Assembly: GCA_017161655.1 (NCBI GenBank)
Contig: JADFCV010000009.1
Location: forward strand, 1 to 64,000
DNA length: 64,000 bases
Source: Candidatus Sumerlaeota bacterium
GTDB taxonomy: Bacteria > Sumerlaeota > Sumerlaeia > Sumerlaeales > Sumerlaeaceae
Reading direction: 5' to 3'
Part shown: in pieces, positions 36,530-45,541 of the stretch
How the letters are laid out: each line of letters starts with the position of its first letter
How positions within the stretch are numbered: position 1 is the stretch's first letter
Position numbers and translations under genes: made by a program
The notes under the pieces: generated by a model
What the model was told of the DNA's origin: nothing
The model's input: only the letters and a program-made list of their open reading frames with translations
Databases searched by the model: none

Positions 36530-36805
36530 GTGCCAGTCGGTGGCATAAACTGGGAAAGCTTTTTTCCTGTAAGGTAATCCGGCTATTCTACGCAAGAGCA
36601 AACCTGCTCCAGAAAACGGAGCACGTTGGAAGCCAGTGCCCAACCAAACTCTTGCAGATCGTCGTGAAGATGGTTCGGGGAACGAAATCGGTTAGAAGCC
36701 AGTTCGCGACAACCGATTTTGGAGAAGACGCACTGAGCAGGTTCGGTATTTCAAAGTGACAAGAATGGTCGTTACCAGATTATCTGCAACGGGGGCGTGA
36801 GAACG

Positions 36806-37690
36806 ATGAACACGATGAAAACCTATTTTCTTCTCTTACTGCTGACGGGGTTACTAACAGCGCTTGGTTGGGCTGTGGATCAGTTCACGGGCGGTGCTGG
36901 CCTGTACATGGCAATTTTCTTCGCTGTCGGCATCGTCGCGAACTGGATCGTTTACTTCTTTTCAGACAAGATTGTCCTGGCGATGTATGGTGCGAAACCG
37001 CTTTCCGAATCCGAAGCACCGGAACTTCACGAAATGGTTTCCCGACTGGCTCAGCGTGCGGGCATTCCTAAGCCGCCGATCTATCTGATTCCCGTGGATG
37101 TCCCTAATGCCTTTGCGACGGGGCGCAGTCCCTCCCATTCGGCTGTCGCAGTAACCCAGGGACTCTTGCGGCATCTCAATTGGGAGCAAATTGAAGGGGT
37201 GCTAGCGCACGAGCTGGCCCATATCAAGCACCGCGACACGCTTCTCGCGACCGTGGCTGCAACTATTACCGCACTCATCAGTGCGGCCGGCTACGGCCTC
37301 CGCTGGGGTGCAATGTTTGGTGGCGGACGCCGTAGCGACAATGAATCCTCGCATCCCGCAGGGCTGATTATTGCAATTGTCCTCTCCATCGTCGCGCCGC
37401 TTATCGCCATGCTTGTCCAGCTCGCCATCTCACGAACACGGGAATATGCGGCAGATGAATACGCGGCTCAGCTCACGCGAAATCCAGAAGGGCTGGCTAG
37501 TGCGTTGCTCACACTGGAAGCTGTGGCCATGCAGCAACCCATGCCACAGCTCGCTGCCACTGAAAACATGTGGATCGTGAGCCCTCTGCGCGGCGAGGAT
37601 GTCGCGGCTCTTTTCTCCACTCATCCGCCGACATCAAAGCGCGTGGAGCGGCTGCGGAAGCTAGCTCGCCAGGGAATTCAACCACGGTAA
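36806..37690 (+). CDS. htpX: HtpX-like M48 zinc metalloprotease
   Basis: The 294-residue protein starts with two hydrophobic helices and has the M48 site HELAHIKHRD, with a third ligand Glu in RTREYAADEYAA. This is the layout of HtpX, an inner-membrane protease that cleaves misfolded membrane proteins with its active site in the cytoplasm. Length and motif order fit HtpX well. GTG 36797 is in frame, but ATG 36806 is preferred because GGGGG lies about ten bases upstream and the product then starts MNTMK, like known HtpX. A terminator follows at 37734. It is divergent from the M1 peptidase gene. Confidence 0.93.
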   Translation: MNTMKTYFLLLLLTGLLTALGWAVDQFTGGAGLYMAIFFAVGIVANWIVYFFSDKIVLAMYGAKPLSESEAPELHEMVSRLAQRAGIPKPPIYLIPVDVPNAFATGRSPSHSAVAVTQGLLRHLNWEQIEGVLAHELAHIKHRDTLLATVAATITALISAAGYGLRWGAMFGGGRRSDNESSHPAGLIIAIVLSIVAPLIAMLVQLAISRTREYAADEYAAQLTRNPEGLASALLTLEAVAMQQPMPQLAATENMWIVSPLRGEDVAALFSTHPPTSKRVERLRKLARQGIQPR

Positions 37691-37733
37691 AAGAGAGAAA
37701 CTTTTTGGGGCAATAAGCCTCTCCCCGCGACGA

Positions 37734-37774
37734 CCCCATTCGGAAGCACTTCCGAGTGGGGAACTTTCTTTTTA
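37734..37774 (+). terminator. rho-independent terminator after htpX
   Basis: CCCCATTCGGAAG at 37734-37746 can pair with CTTCCGAGTGGGG at 37749-37761, with a single G-T pair and the innermost bases forming the loop. AACTTTCTTTTTA follows. It sits 44 bases after the htpX stop. Confidence 0.8.
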
Positions 37775-37861
37775 CGCGAACCACTCGCGAAGAAGGCGAT
37801 CATGCTCACGCCGTGGGATGAGCGTTGCGAATAAGTGGCGATTGTAGAATTGGGCCTAAAC

Positions 37862-38698
37862 CTAGGCGGGATGTGACAGTCGCCAGTACCACACCCCCAC
37901 GACAATAGCCGACAAAGCCCAACGATAGTAGGCGAAGAGATCATACCGACGATTCTCTACGTACCGCAGCAGAAAACGAATCGCAATCATACCGACGATG
38001 GCTGCACTCGCCACCCCCGCAAAGAGAGGCCATCCGAGATCCGAAGGCTGAAGGTCTTTTATCTTGAGGGCCACTGCGCCAAAGATAATCGGCGTGGCCA
38101 GGAGGAATGAGAAGCGAGCAGCCGCAGGACGACGGAGACCGAGAAAAAGCCCGGCCAGAATCGTGATACCGCTGCGCGAAACGCCGGGAATAACAGCCAA
38201 CGCCTGAGCGGAGCCAATGATGAGTGCGTCAAGGTAGGTGATTTCTGTTTCCCCTCGCGCTTGTTTTCCTACACGTTCGGCTACAACCAGTGCTAAACCA
38301 AACAAAGACAGGGTCGCAGCCAAAACCCAGATGTTATCAGTGTGAGTATAGAAATAGTGCTCAATGGGGTCCTCGAGTAGCTTTCCAACCAGAGCCCCCG
38401 GGATGGTTCCCACAATGATTTTCAGGAGAAGTGACCCTCGGCTGCTACCGAGCCAGCGGCGTTGGCGAAGATCGCCAATGTAGCTCGCGACGATGAGAAG
38501 CCAGTCGAAGCAGAAGTAAAGTAAGACGGCCAGGAGAGTGCCAAAATGGAGGGCAACGTCGAAAGCTAGCTGGTTGTGCATGGGTTGCCAGCCGAACAGC
38601 CAGGGCACGATGATAAGGTGAGCGGAACTACTGATCGGAAGGAACTCTGTGGCCCCCTGTAAGGCACCGAGCACAATCGCCTGGGTCGTGGTTAGCAC
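37862..38698 (-). CDS. uppP: undecaprenyl-diphosphatase
   Basis: The 278-residue polytopic protein has both catalytic blocks of UppP/BacA: the QGATEFLPISSSAHL region near residue 14 and PGVSRSGITI around residue 175. It removes a phosphate from undecaprenyl diphosphate on the periplasmic face, recycling the lipid carrier for peptidoglycan and other glycans; it also gives bacitracin tolerance. Start GTG/ATG near 38698 is preceded by GGAGG (about ten bases). The 300 bases upstream form a structured, GC-rich stretch ending in a terminator-like hairpin (38751-38802). Confidence 0.95.
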   Translation of the reverse strand: MLTTTQAIVLGALQGATEFLPISSSAHLIIVPWLFGWQPMHNQLAFDVALHFGTLLAVLLYFCFDWLLIVASYIGDLRQRRWLGSSRGSLLLKIIVGTIPGALVGKLLEDPIEHYFYTHTDNIWVLAATLSLFGLALVVAERVGKQARGETEITYLDALIIGSAQALAVIPGVSRSGITILAGLFLGLRRPAAARFSFLLATPIIFGAVALKIKDLQPSDLGWPLFAGVASAAIVGMIAIRFLLRYVENRRYDLFAYYRWALSAIVVGVWYWRLSHPA

Positions 38699-39002
38699 AA
38701 AAAACTACCTCCGGAAATCCTGCTGAACTGGGTTCTTGGCGTCTTACATGAAAAAAGGGGAATTCTTTCCGGGAGACTCACGACCAACCAAATCTTCCCC
38801 TTGGGCTACTACGGCCAGGGCCCGTTTTGCTGGGATCCCCGTCCAGGCCATGCAGCTAAGCAACCGGCCAGGATTAATGACAGGAAGTGGGGAGAAAAGC
38901 AAACATGAGTCGTACGGTCTGGGCGAGTCTCTTAAAACCGCAGAAGAAAGCTTTTTCCCAAACGGCAGAAAGACAACAAGCCCACTTTGCCGTGTGCATT
39001 TA
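38699..39002 (-). other. gene-free leader between msrBA and uppP; possible structured RNA
   Basis: No open frame here is convincing. Read on the minus strand, a GAGACTC near the start of the GC-rich part can pair with a GAGTCTC that lies in the loop of the terminal hairpin (38751-38802). Several short GC-rich inverted repeats lie between (GGCCTGG, CCTGGCC-like). I match it to no known riboswitch class. It could be the 3' untranslated region of msrBA, an attenuator for uppP or a separate small RNA. Confidence 0.35.
38751..38802 (-). terminator. terminator or attenuator hairpin upstream of uppP
   Basis: On the minus strand AAGGGGAA (38802-38795) pairs with TTCCCCTT (38762-38755), with a large loop of about 32 bases, and six T follow. 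It lies roughly 200 bases after the msrBA stop and about 50 bases before the uppP start, so it can end the msrBA transcript or act as an attenuator. Confidence 0.55.
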
Positions 39003-40073
39003 TTATTGCCAAGGGTTGCGGCCGTGGCAACGACGTCCGGTTCGCTCAATGTAATTCTGGTGATACTCCTCCGCGGGGTAAAACGTCTTCGCCTTTTCTA
39101 ACTGTGTGACGATAGGCCGCTTCTGGTACTTGGGGTCGAGGCGCTTTTCCGCCAAGAAAGCTTCAGCCTCACGCCGCTGCTCTTCGTCCACATACCATAT
39201 GCCGGAGCGATACTGTTCACCGATGTCAGGTCCTTGCCCGCCGACCTGGGTCGGGTCGTGCATTTCAAAAAAGGCTTCCAACAGACGCCGATAGCTCAGA
39301 CGCCTGGGATCATAGACAACCTTTACCGTTTCGGCATGGCCCGTTGTTCCCGAGCACACTTGCTCGTACGTGGGATTCGGGACGTGGCCTTGCATATATC
39401 CGCTGACGGCGTCCAAGACGCCAGGGCCGAGCTGAAACCAGTGTTCAATCCCCCAGAAACACCCACCGGCGAAATAGGCGACTTTTGGCTCAACCGGGCG
39501 ACTCTCCGGGGGGAGTTCGCTGGAGGCTGAAAGAAAGCGCAAGGCGGCTGAATTGAGACAATAGCGGAGTCCTGTAGGACGAGGGCCATCATCAAAGACG
39601 TGGCCAAGGTGCGCTCCGCAACGGGCACAGCGGATTTCTGTGCGGATCATTCCGTACGAATGATCGGGCAATTTTTCCAGATGATCCGGATCAAAGACAT
39701 CAAAGAAACTTGGCCAACCTGTGCCAGAATCAAATTTCTGTTCACTGCGGAAAAGAGGAAGCCCACAGACGACACAGGCGTAAATACCGGCGCCCTTTTC
39801 CTTAAGCAGCCCGCCACAAAACGGTGGCTCTGTCCCAGCATGCTGCGTGACACGATAGGCTTCTGGAGAAAGCTTTGAGGCTAACTTTTCCACTTCTTCC
39901 TTCGTAAGGGGGGTAATGTCATATAGGCTTTTTGAATAGCGGGGTTTCATCGAGTGTGCCTCCGTCGCGCTGGTTATAGCTGCCGAGAGATGCCGCGTCT
40001 GAAGCAGTAGAGAGAAGAACAAAAGCAGAAAACCTGGCGATATGAGATGGAAAACAGTGGCCCTTCTGCTCAC
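39003..40073 (-). CDS. msrBA: methionine sulfoxide reductase B-A fusion
   Basis: Residues 43-185 are MsrB: zinc Cys at 100, 103, 149 and 152 and catalytic Cys 172 in RYCLNSAALRF. Residues 195-356 are MsrA with GCFWG (Cys 205). Together they reduce both R- and S-methionine sulfoxide in damaged proteins. The GTG start at 40073 gives a leader with a hydrophobic core (LLLFFSLLL), as in periplasmic forms. ATG 39950 has GGAGG eight bases upstream and would give a 315-residue cytoplasmic form. Fusion order B then A is the less common one (Neisseria-type fusions are A then B). Confidence 0.95.
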   Translation of the reverse strand: MSRRATVFHLISPGFLLLFFSLLLQTRHLSAAITSATEAHSMKPRYSKSLYDITPLTKEEVEKLASKLSPEAYRVTQHAGTEPPFCGGLLKEKGAGIYACVVCGLPLFRSEQKFDSGTGWPSFFDVFDPDHLEKLPDHSYGMIRTEIRCARCGAHLGHVFDDGPRPTGLRYCLNSAALRFLSASSELPPESRPVEPKVAYFAGGCFWGIEHWFQLGPGVLDAVSGYMQGHVPNPTYEQVCSGTTGHAETVKVVYDPRRLSYRRLLEAFFEMHDPTQVGGQGPDIGEQYRSGIWYVDEEQRREAEAFLAEKRLDPKYQKRPIVTQLEKAKTFYPAEEYHQNYIERTGRRCHGRNPWQ

Positions 40074-40179
40074 GCACCCAAAATAGTACCAGCTTTATAC
40101 TATTATTCGCTGGATCTTCGAGTGGCTTCAGGAGTGCTCTGGACACAGATCAATAAAGCAGGGGGCCAAAAAAGACATT

Positions 40180-40266
40180 TGGTGCCGGAGACAGGATTTG
40201 AACCTGCACACGGTTGCCCGTACTAGACCCTGAATCTAGCGCGTCTGCCAGTTCCGCCACTCCGGC
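40180..40266 (-). tRNA. tRNA-Leu (anticodon CAG)
   Basis: Read on the minus strand it folds as a class II tRNA of 87 bases: acceptor GCCGGAG pairing with CTCCGGC, anticodon stem CTAGA/TCTAG with loop TTCAGGG (anticodon CAG), a long variable arm (TACGGGCAACCGTG), a T arm with GGTTCAAATCC, and an encoded CCA end. The long variable arm and sequence fit tRNA-Leu decoding CUG. It stands alone, with no other tRNA nearby. Confidence 0.95.
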
Positions 40267-40381
40267 ACTCTACGGTACTCTCTTGCGGCGCATTAGAATA
40301 CCGATGAAATCAAAGTTTCATTCGCCCTGCATTCAGTTGCATTGCATCGAAAGGTTTAAGCAAACAAAGTGCCTCTTTGCG

Positions 40382-41791
40382 CTACTTGGTCAGCTGTTCT
40401 AGCTTTGCCAGGACATCAGCCGTGTCGAAGCGACCTAGCCACATTTCCACTCTTTCGCCGTCGGGGCGATAGACTGCAATAAATGGCACGCGGAAGATGC
40501 CGAGCTGCTGGGCGAGCTTTGGGTCTGACGTCACATCGAAATAGAAGGGGACAGTCTTGTTGGCCAGTTTGACGAACTCGGGACTTTTGAGGAATCCCGA
40601 TTCAAGATCCTGGCACCGGCGTGCCGCTGCCGTGCGCGCGTATAATAGCACAGGTTTTCGTGTGGCTTTCGCCTCATTGAAGGCTGCATCGAACGAGTTT
40701 TTCCAGGCAATTTCTGATCCCATAGATGTGGGCGTTTGCGCAGATGTGCTTGCAGCGGCGGGTGGCTTCAGCAAACCAGCGTCAGCAAGCGAGGGCAGAG
40801 TTGCCTCGCCACTTCCGACGCTCTTTGTCACGGCTGCCACGCGTTTCATCACATGAATGAGGCATTCGCCCGACGGCCCCGGTTTCATATCGGGAATGAA
40901 AAGGGTTTCACCGTCCGCGAGAAGAACTGCATCACTCGGCGATTGAACCAACCCATTTGCACCTGCGATTTCGGATTTTGTGGCATTGCCTTTGGAATCA
41001 ACGGCAAATAGCGTCGCCAGCTCGCTAACGGGCATGAGTAGCCGATCTCCAAAAGCGTCAAAGCACACACCTTCCCCTGCTTTAGGGTTTTTTAAGGTGT
41101 CTTCAGTGAGACGCTCGAGTTTATAACTCATGAGGTTGTTGAACTTGCCTCCGCGCCACACCCAGGCTGCACCGTTGGCTACGCCGTAGATGAGTTCTCG
41201 TGGCGGGTCCACAGCGACATCACGGATCGGGGGCGCACTCTTGCTCTGAGGTAAAACCTGCCCCAAAACTTTTCCAGTTTGGGCATCGAGGCAGACCAGC
41301 TCTCCAAAACCGAACGTTGTAAACAATTTATTGCCCGCCAAATCTAAGCCCAAGACCCGCCGACCCGGCTTAATTTCACCATTAATACCGAACGCTACAT
41401 CGGGCTTGCCATCAGGCTTAAACTTGCGAATCCAGGAGTCATCGCCTCCAGTATCTGCGGCAACGTAATAATTGCCCGCTGAGTCCACAGCCACGCCGGA
41501 GTAGCCGCGAAGAGGGGGAAACTTGTTGGTGCAAACGACATAAAAGCTGGGCGAGTCGCTCAGGGGCTTGTGGATATAAATCACAGGAAGATCTACCAAG
41601 CCTTCGGAACGGGTGTTATTGAAAGTTCCGCATACGCAATCCCCGGTTGGAGTCACTGCGGCAAAGATGGGAGTATATGGGCGAGGAATCTGAATCGACT
41701 TTACGTAGCTCCAGTCTTCCCCGTAAGCACCTAGAGAGCATAGCGCTAATATAGCAGCAACACCGCTAGTTATCAAACGGACATTTTTCAT
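40382..41791 (-). CDS. secreted beta-propeller protein with a thioredoxin-like C-terminal domain
   Basis: From ATG 41791 (AAGGG five bases upstream) the 469-residue precursor has a signal peptide ending GAYGE. Repeats resembling NHL or Kelch blades cover most of the protein (GVAVDSAGNYYVAADTGG, GLDLAGNKLFTTFG, DAVLLADGETLFIPD). The last 110 residues look like a thioredoxin fold (KPVLLYARTAAARRCQD, IFRVPFIAVYRPDGE). The thioredoxin CxxC is missing: only one Cys is present at that site. A redox function is therefore doubtful. The gene lies behind a leader with a long inverted repeat (41808-41928). A similar C-terminal module is found in the genes at 51470 and 54068. Confidence 0.75.
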   Translation of the reverse strand: MKNVRLITSGVAAILALCSLGAYGEDWSYVKSIQIPRPYTPIFAAVTPTGDCVCGTFNNTRSEGLVDLPVIYIHKPLSDSPSFYVVCTNKFPPLRGYSGVAVDSAGNYYVAADTGGDDSWIRKFKPDGKPDVAFGINGEIKPGRRVLGLDLAGNKLFTTFGFGELVCLDAQTGKVLGQVLPQSKSAPPIRDVAVDPPRELIYGVANGAAWVWRGGKFNNLMSYKLERLTEDTLKNPKAGEGVCFDAFGDRLLMPVSELATLFAVDSKGNATKSEIAGANGLVQSPSDAVLLADGETLFIPDMKPGPSGECLIHVMKRVAAVTKSVGSGEATLPSLADAGLLKPPAAASTSAQTPTSMGSEIAWKNSFDAAFNEAKATRKPVLLYARTAAARRCQDLESGFLKSPEFVKLANKTVPFYFDVTSDPKLAQQLGIFRVPFIAVYRPDGERVEMWLGRFDTADVLAKLEQLTK

Positions 41792-41807
41792 GAATCCCTT
41801 CCCATCC

Positions 41808-41928
41808 AAATTTTGTTGTAGTTCTCACTCTCAGCTAGTTAGCGCTCTACCAAAGACAGAAGGTGATGTTCGCACTGGTTCGTTTACAACAAAATTTTCT
41901 ACCTAGAAAACCAGTTGCTACATCACCT
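41808..41928 (-). other. nested inverted repeats in the leader of the propeller-thioredoxin gene
   Basis: A perfect 13-base inverted repeat AAATTTTGTTGTA (41808-41820) / TACAACAAAATTT (41885-41897) lies next to the ribosome-binding site. A second pair, AGGTGATGT (41861-41869) with ACATCACCT (41920-41928) plus CTGG/CCAG, encloses the second arm in its loop. Both stems cannot simply coexist, which suggests alternative RNA folds. Confidence 0.5.
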
Positions 41929-41941
41929 GCATCCGACATGT

Positions 41942-43714
41942 TCATCCGAGGTCTCGTCGCCAGCGACGCAATGCGTTCGCCAGCCAATTCTCTTTCTCTT
42001 CCAAACGGTGCTTTGCGATAAAATTCTCAGGGTTTTTTTCCGGCAATCCGTAAGGTAGGGTGCAAAAGTAACACGCTGAGTGGGGAAAACCGAAAAGATT
42101 CCACAACCGAAATTCCCGCAGTTTTGCCCCATGCCAGATTGCTTCGAATGGAGAATCCTTCATGCTACCAAATTTCGGCTCCATGAGTCCACAACACAGA
42201 GCAACCTGTCCGTCGATGTGAAAATACGCACGCTCTGCGATCACTTCGCAAAAACCATGCACCCGGCGAAATTCTCCGAAACCATCGATGCGTGATATGG
42301 CAACCTGTTGACGTAACCACTTTGCGACTTTCGGCGGCACGCCCGCAGGATGTTCGCAAAACCACTCAATCGAGCGGAGAACCTGCCGGCACACAGAGCG
42401 CCCCAATGGTCTAGCACGAAGAGCGTGGTAGAGGTGTCGCACAGCTTTTCGCACGGGCGAGTGGGCTGGAGGAGAAGCTCGACGCTCAAGCTCCGCAATA
42501 GCTTCCTCCGTATAATTCGGCGGAATGGAAACAAGCCGAAATGGAAACTTCGCAGCAACCCTACGAGCCTCATCGTAATACTTGTTGGCAAGACGAGGGT
42601 GGAATCGCAAGGCTTGCTCAAAGTAAAAATCGCGATTCACGTCCCAATCGCCCATTTCAATGACGAGAACGAGGTCTACACCCCAGGCCGCAAGCTGAGG
42701 GATGAGCTTGGGCAATTCGGCGATGTTGTCCTTAACAGCAACAAAATCCACACCCAGAGAGAACAATGGGCCTGGCTGCAGCTCCTGGCGCAGCCGCGCG
42801 ATCATCTCCATCGTGGCAACGAGACGCTCCCATTTGGCGCGGTCGCGGATGTACTCGAAGGTCTCTTTTGTGGCCCCGTCAATTGAAACCACCAGAATGG
42901 TGGGATGATCGGCACGCATCATGTCGCGGATTTCATCTTCGGTTATCAGCATGCCATTCGTGACAATTTCGAGCCGGCGATACGGTTTCTCTCTGATACG
43001 TTTTCGCAAATGTGGCCACGAGCGGGCGAAGAATGGTTCACCAATACCAGTCACATTGACGACCTCAATCGAGTCGCCAAGTGCATCAAATATGCGATCT
43101 ATTAACTCAGGAGAGATATCCTTGCCTGGTGGGCTGTTGCGCACAGAGCAGGTTCGGCACCGAAGGTTACAACGAAAAGTCGCCGGAATCCAAACATAGC
43201 TGGGCGGGGGCAGCGACTTTTGAGCAAAGGTAAACAGGTGAGCGAGGTGGCTCCAGGGAAGTCGAGCCCGCCGGTCATCCGCTTCTTTTCGCTCGCGACG
43301 ACCGGTTGCTCGCAAGATGAGCGCGCCATCCTCCTCCCCGACTGTGACGTGTTCAAAGTCTGCTTCGAAAACACGGGGCATTTCCGAACGAAAAAAACTA
43401 TCATCCCGATAAACAAAAAAGTTGTCGCTTGTCCCACACGAACGAACCAAAACGAGTTCTCCGCCGGGAGCGAGCAGATCCCGCAGGCGTGTCATTTCTT
43501 CGCCAAAGCGAAGATAGTCGAAATAGTCGAAACTGGCGTCGGCAATGATACGTGAGAAAGGTCCCGCCTCGGGGGCAATTGTGGTGATACTCTTGCACGT
43601 TAATGCAGATTCTTCAGCAAGACCTCGGAGAATGTGGCTAGGAATTTTGCCAACGACAAGTTGAGAGAGCCGACTGTGCTGCATGGGTAAAGCAAGGTAG
43701 CGCTGGAGACGCAC
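41942..43714 (-). CDS. radical SAM protein with a C-terminal SPASM-like domain
   Basis: The 590-residue product has about 150 N-terminal residues resembling part of a class I methyltransferase fold (LRDLLAPGGELVLVRS). A radical SAM core follows, with CNLRCRTC (the Cx3Cx2C iron-sulfur motif) and NVTGIGEPFF, and then a C-terminal Cys-rich region (VALCCGLMEPKFG, ACYFC) of SPASM type that would bind further clusters. Such enzymes make radical modifications of peptides or small molecules. No peptide substrate gene is visible nearby. The start is GTG 43714; ATG 43684 is equally possible. It lies 37 bases after pstB and may be part of the phosphate operon transcript. Confidence 0.8.
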   Translation of the reverse strand: MRLQRYLALPMQHSRLSQLVVGKIPSHILRGLAEESALTCKSITTIAPEAGPFSRIIADASFDYFDYLRFGEEMTRLRDLLAPGGELVLVRSCGTSDNFFVYRDDSFFRSEMPRVFEADFEHVTVGEEDGALILRATGRRERKEADDRRARLPWSHLAHLFTFAQKSLPPPSYVWIPATFRCNLRCRTCSVRNSPPGKDISPELIDRIFDALGDSIEVVNVTGIGEPFFARSWPHLRKRIREKPYRRLEIVTNGMLITEDEIRDMMRADHPTILVVSIDGATKETFEYIRDRAKWERLVATMEMIARLRQELQPGPLFSLGVDFVAVKDNIAELPKLIPQLAAWGVDLVLVIEMGDWDVNRDFYFEQALRFHPRLANKYYDEARRVAAKFPFRLVSIPPNYTEEAIAELERRASPPAHSPVRKAVRHLYHALRARPLGRSVCRQVLRSIEWFCEHPAGVPPKVAKWLRQQVAISRIDGFGEFRRVHGFCEVIAERAYFHIDGQVALCCGLMEPKFGSMKDSPFEAIWHGAKLREFRLWNLFGFPHSACYFCTLPYGLPEKNPENFIAKHRLEEKENWLANALRRWRRDLG

Positions 43715-43751
43715 ACGGTGTCAAGGCATGTTAGGGGATGTGTCATTAGAC

Positions 43752-44618
43752 TCATCCAAACCGGCCTTGCACGTACTCCCGCGTCAACTCTTGCGCAGCA
43801 TTCTCGAAGATCTGCTTCGTCGGTCCGATTTCCACTAATCGACCAAGATACATGAAAGCTGTTACGTCAGCCACTCGCTGAGCTTGAGCCATATTGTGGG
43901 TGACAATGATAATTGTGAGGCGTCCACGAAGCTCGTCTATTAATTCCTCGATGCGTGCTGTCGCGATAGGATCAAGCGCCGATGTCGGCTCATCGAGCAA
44001 GAGAATTTCCGGCAAAGTCGCAAGGGCACGAGCGATGCACAAGCGCTGCTGCTGCCCACCAGAGAGCGAAAGGGCGTTTTCGTTCAGGCGGTCCTTGGTT
44101 TCTTCCCAGAGCGCTGCGCTTTGAAGAGCCCACTCAACTCTGTCGCGCAATTCACTACCCTTCACGCCACGCAAGCGTAAGCCAAATGCCACGTTTTCGA
44201 AAATGGATTTGGGGTACGGATTGGGTTTCTGGAACACCATTCCGATGCGCATGCGCATTTCAAGGGGATCAGTGGTTGGGCAAACAATGTTGAGGCCGTC
44301 TGGGTTCAGAATGATCTCCCCTCCGTAGCAGTTGCCCGGATATAAATCATGCATGCGGTTGAAGCAGCGCAGGAGCGTCGTTTTACCACACCCAGAGGGA
44401 CCAATGAGCGCTGTCACGCAGTGCTCCTTAATTTCGAGACTCACATCGTGAAGGATTTGATGTGTCCCATACCAGAAATCCAGATGCCGGACATGAGCTT
44501 TGGTTGGTTGGGCAATCGGATGAACAAGCGAAGTATCGATCACTGCAGGAGCTGAGAGCTCCTGCCGATCTTCTTTTATTCCCAGGATTGCCTTTGGTGC
44601 TAACAACGCTGCATTCAT
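43752..44618 (-). CDS. pstB: phosphate ABC transporter ATP-binding protein
   Basis: From ATG 44618 (GGGAGG eight bases upstream) the 288-residue protein has Walker [10 protein letters not shown], the ABC signature LSGGQQQR and Walker [13 protein letters not shown]. PstB-typical features include [11 protein letters not shown] and the loop [11 protein letters not shown]. It powers phosphate uptake by PstCA. An N-terminal extension of about 45 residues precedes the core. It is the last gene of pstSCAB; its start lies 14 bases after the pstA stop. Confidence 0.96.
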   Translation of the reverse strand: MNAALLAPKAILGIKEDRQELSAPAVIDTSLVHPIAQPTKAHVRHLDFWYGTHQILHDVSLEIKEHCVTALIGPSGCGKTTLLRCFNRMHDLYPGNCYGGEIILNPDGLNIVCPTTDPLEMRMRIGMVFQKPNPYPKSIFENVAFGLRLRGVKGSELRDRVEWALQSAALWEETKDRLNENALSLSGGQQQRLCIARALATLPEILLLDEPTSALDPIATARIEELIDELRGRLTIIIVTHNMAQAQRVADVTAFMYLGRLVEIGPTKQIFENAAQELTREYVQGRFG

Positions 44619-44632
44619 GGACAAAACCTCCC

Positions 44633-45541
44633 TCACCACGAAATGCGGGACCGTGCCCGCTTACGCAGAATCATCGCTGTGCTATTGAGGAGCAGTGTGA
44701 AAACGATGAGAACAACGGCGGCCGCCGCTGCGACTTCATGAAAAGCAGGTTGGGGACGCGATACCCAGTTAAAGACCTGGATTGGCAGAACAGTGAACGG
44801 AGAACTCAACCACTCAAAGGACAGAAAGGGCGGCTGGGATTGAATTGGCGCAGGCGGGAGAAACGCGATAAAGCTCAGGGCGCCGATGGTGATGAGCGGC
44901 GCCGTCTCGCCGATAGCACGCGACAAAGCGATAATGACCCCCGTCGCTATGCCGCTGAGTGAGTACGGCAAAAGATGGTGCCGCACCATTTGCCAGCGCG
45001 TGGCCCCCTGAGCCATTGCAGCTTCCCGGATTTCGCGCGGAATCGAACGTAGCGCCTCGCGCGTCGCAGTGATAACAATGGGAAGAATCAAGAGCGCCAG
45101 GGTTATGCCAGCAGCTGCAATGCTGCGCCCCAAGCCCATCCAATAAACTACCACACCAAGAGCCATGAGCCCGTAAATGATCGACGGAACTCCAGCGAGA
45201 TTTGTTATGTTTAGCTCGATGAGACTACTGAACCAGTTACGCGGTGCATACTCATCGAGGAAGATCGCTGCAGCAATGCCAATCGGAATCGCGAGCAACG
45301 ATGTCACAAACATGACAAGACCGGACCCAACAAGAGCGGGCAGGATTCCGGACTTGTGAGGAAAACGAGACGGATAGGAAGAGAAAAACTCCCAAGAAAT
45401 GCGGTTTGCTCCTTTGACGATAAGAAAGCCGAGCAGAAGTGCTATCGTCACGATGCCCACACTCGTGCAGATCGCTCCGAGGACGTGAAAAATGAGATCA
45501 ACGCGGCGGCGCCTGGCAATAGCTTGACGCATGTTCTCCAT
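44633..45541 (-). CDS. pstA: phosphate ABC transporter permease PstA
   Basis: From ATG 45541 (GGGAGGAG about six bases upstream) the 302-residue protein has six or so hydrophobic helices and the EAA loop ([23 protein letters not shown]) through which it couples to PstB. It forms the inner-membrane channel with PstC. Its ATG overlaps the pstC stop by one base (TGATG), so translation is coupled. Confidence 0.95.
   Translation of the reverse strand: MENMRQAIARRRRVDLIFHVLGAICTSVGIVTIALLLGFLIVKGANRISWEFFSSYPSRFPHKSGILPALVGSGLVMFVTSLLAIPIGIAAAIFLDEYAPRNWFSSLIELNITNLAGVPSIIYGLMALGVVVYWMGLGRSIAAAGITLALLILPIVITATREALRSIPREIREAAMAQGATRWQMVRHHLLPYSLSGIATGVIIALSRAIGETAPLITIGALSFIAFLPPAPIQSQPPFLSFEWLSSPFTVLPIQVFNWVSRPQPAFHEVAAAAAVVLIVFTLLLNSTAMILRKRARSRISW

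Noticed and set aside
38744-39049. A 101-codon minus-strand frame in the gap upstream of uppP
   Set aside because: It overlaps the end of msrBA, has no ribosome-binding site and covers the structured hairpin region; a non-coding leader explains the stretch better.
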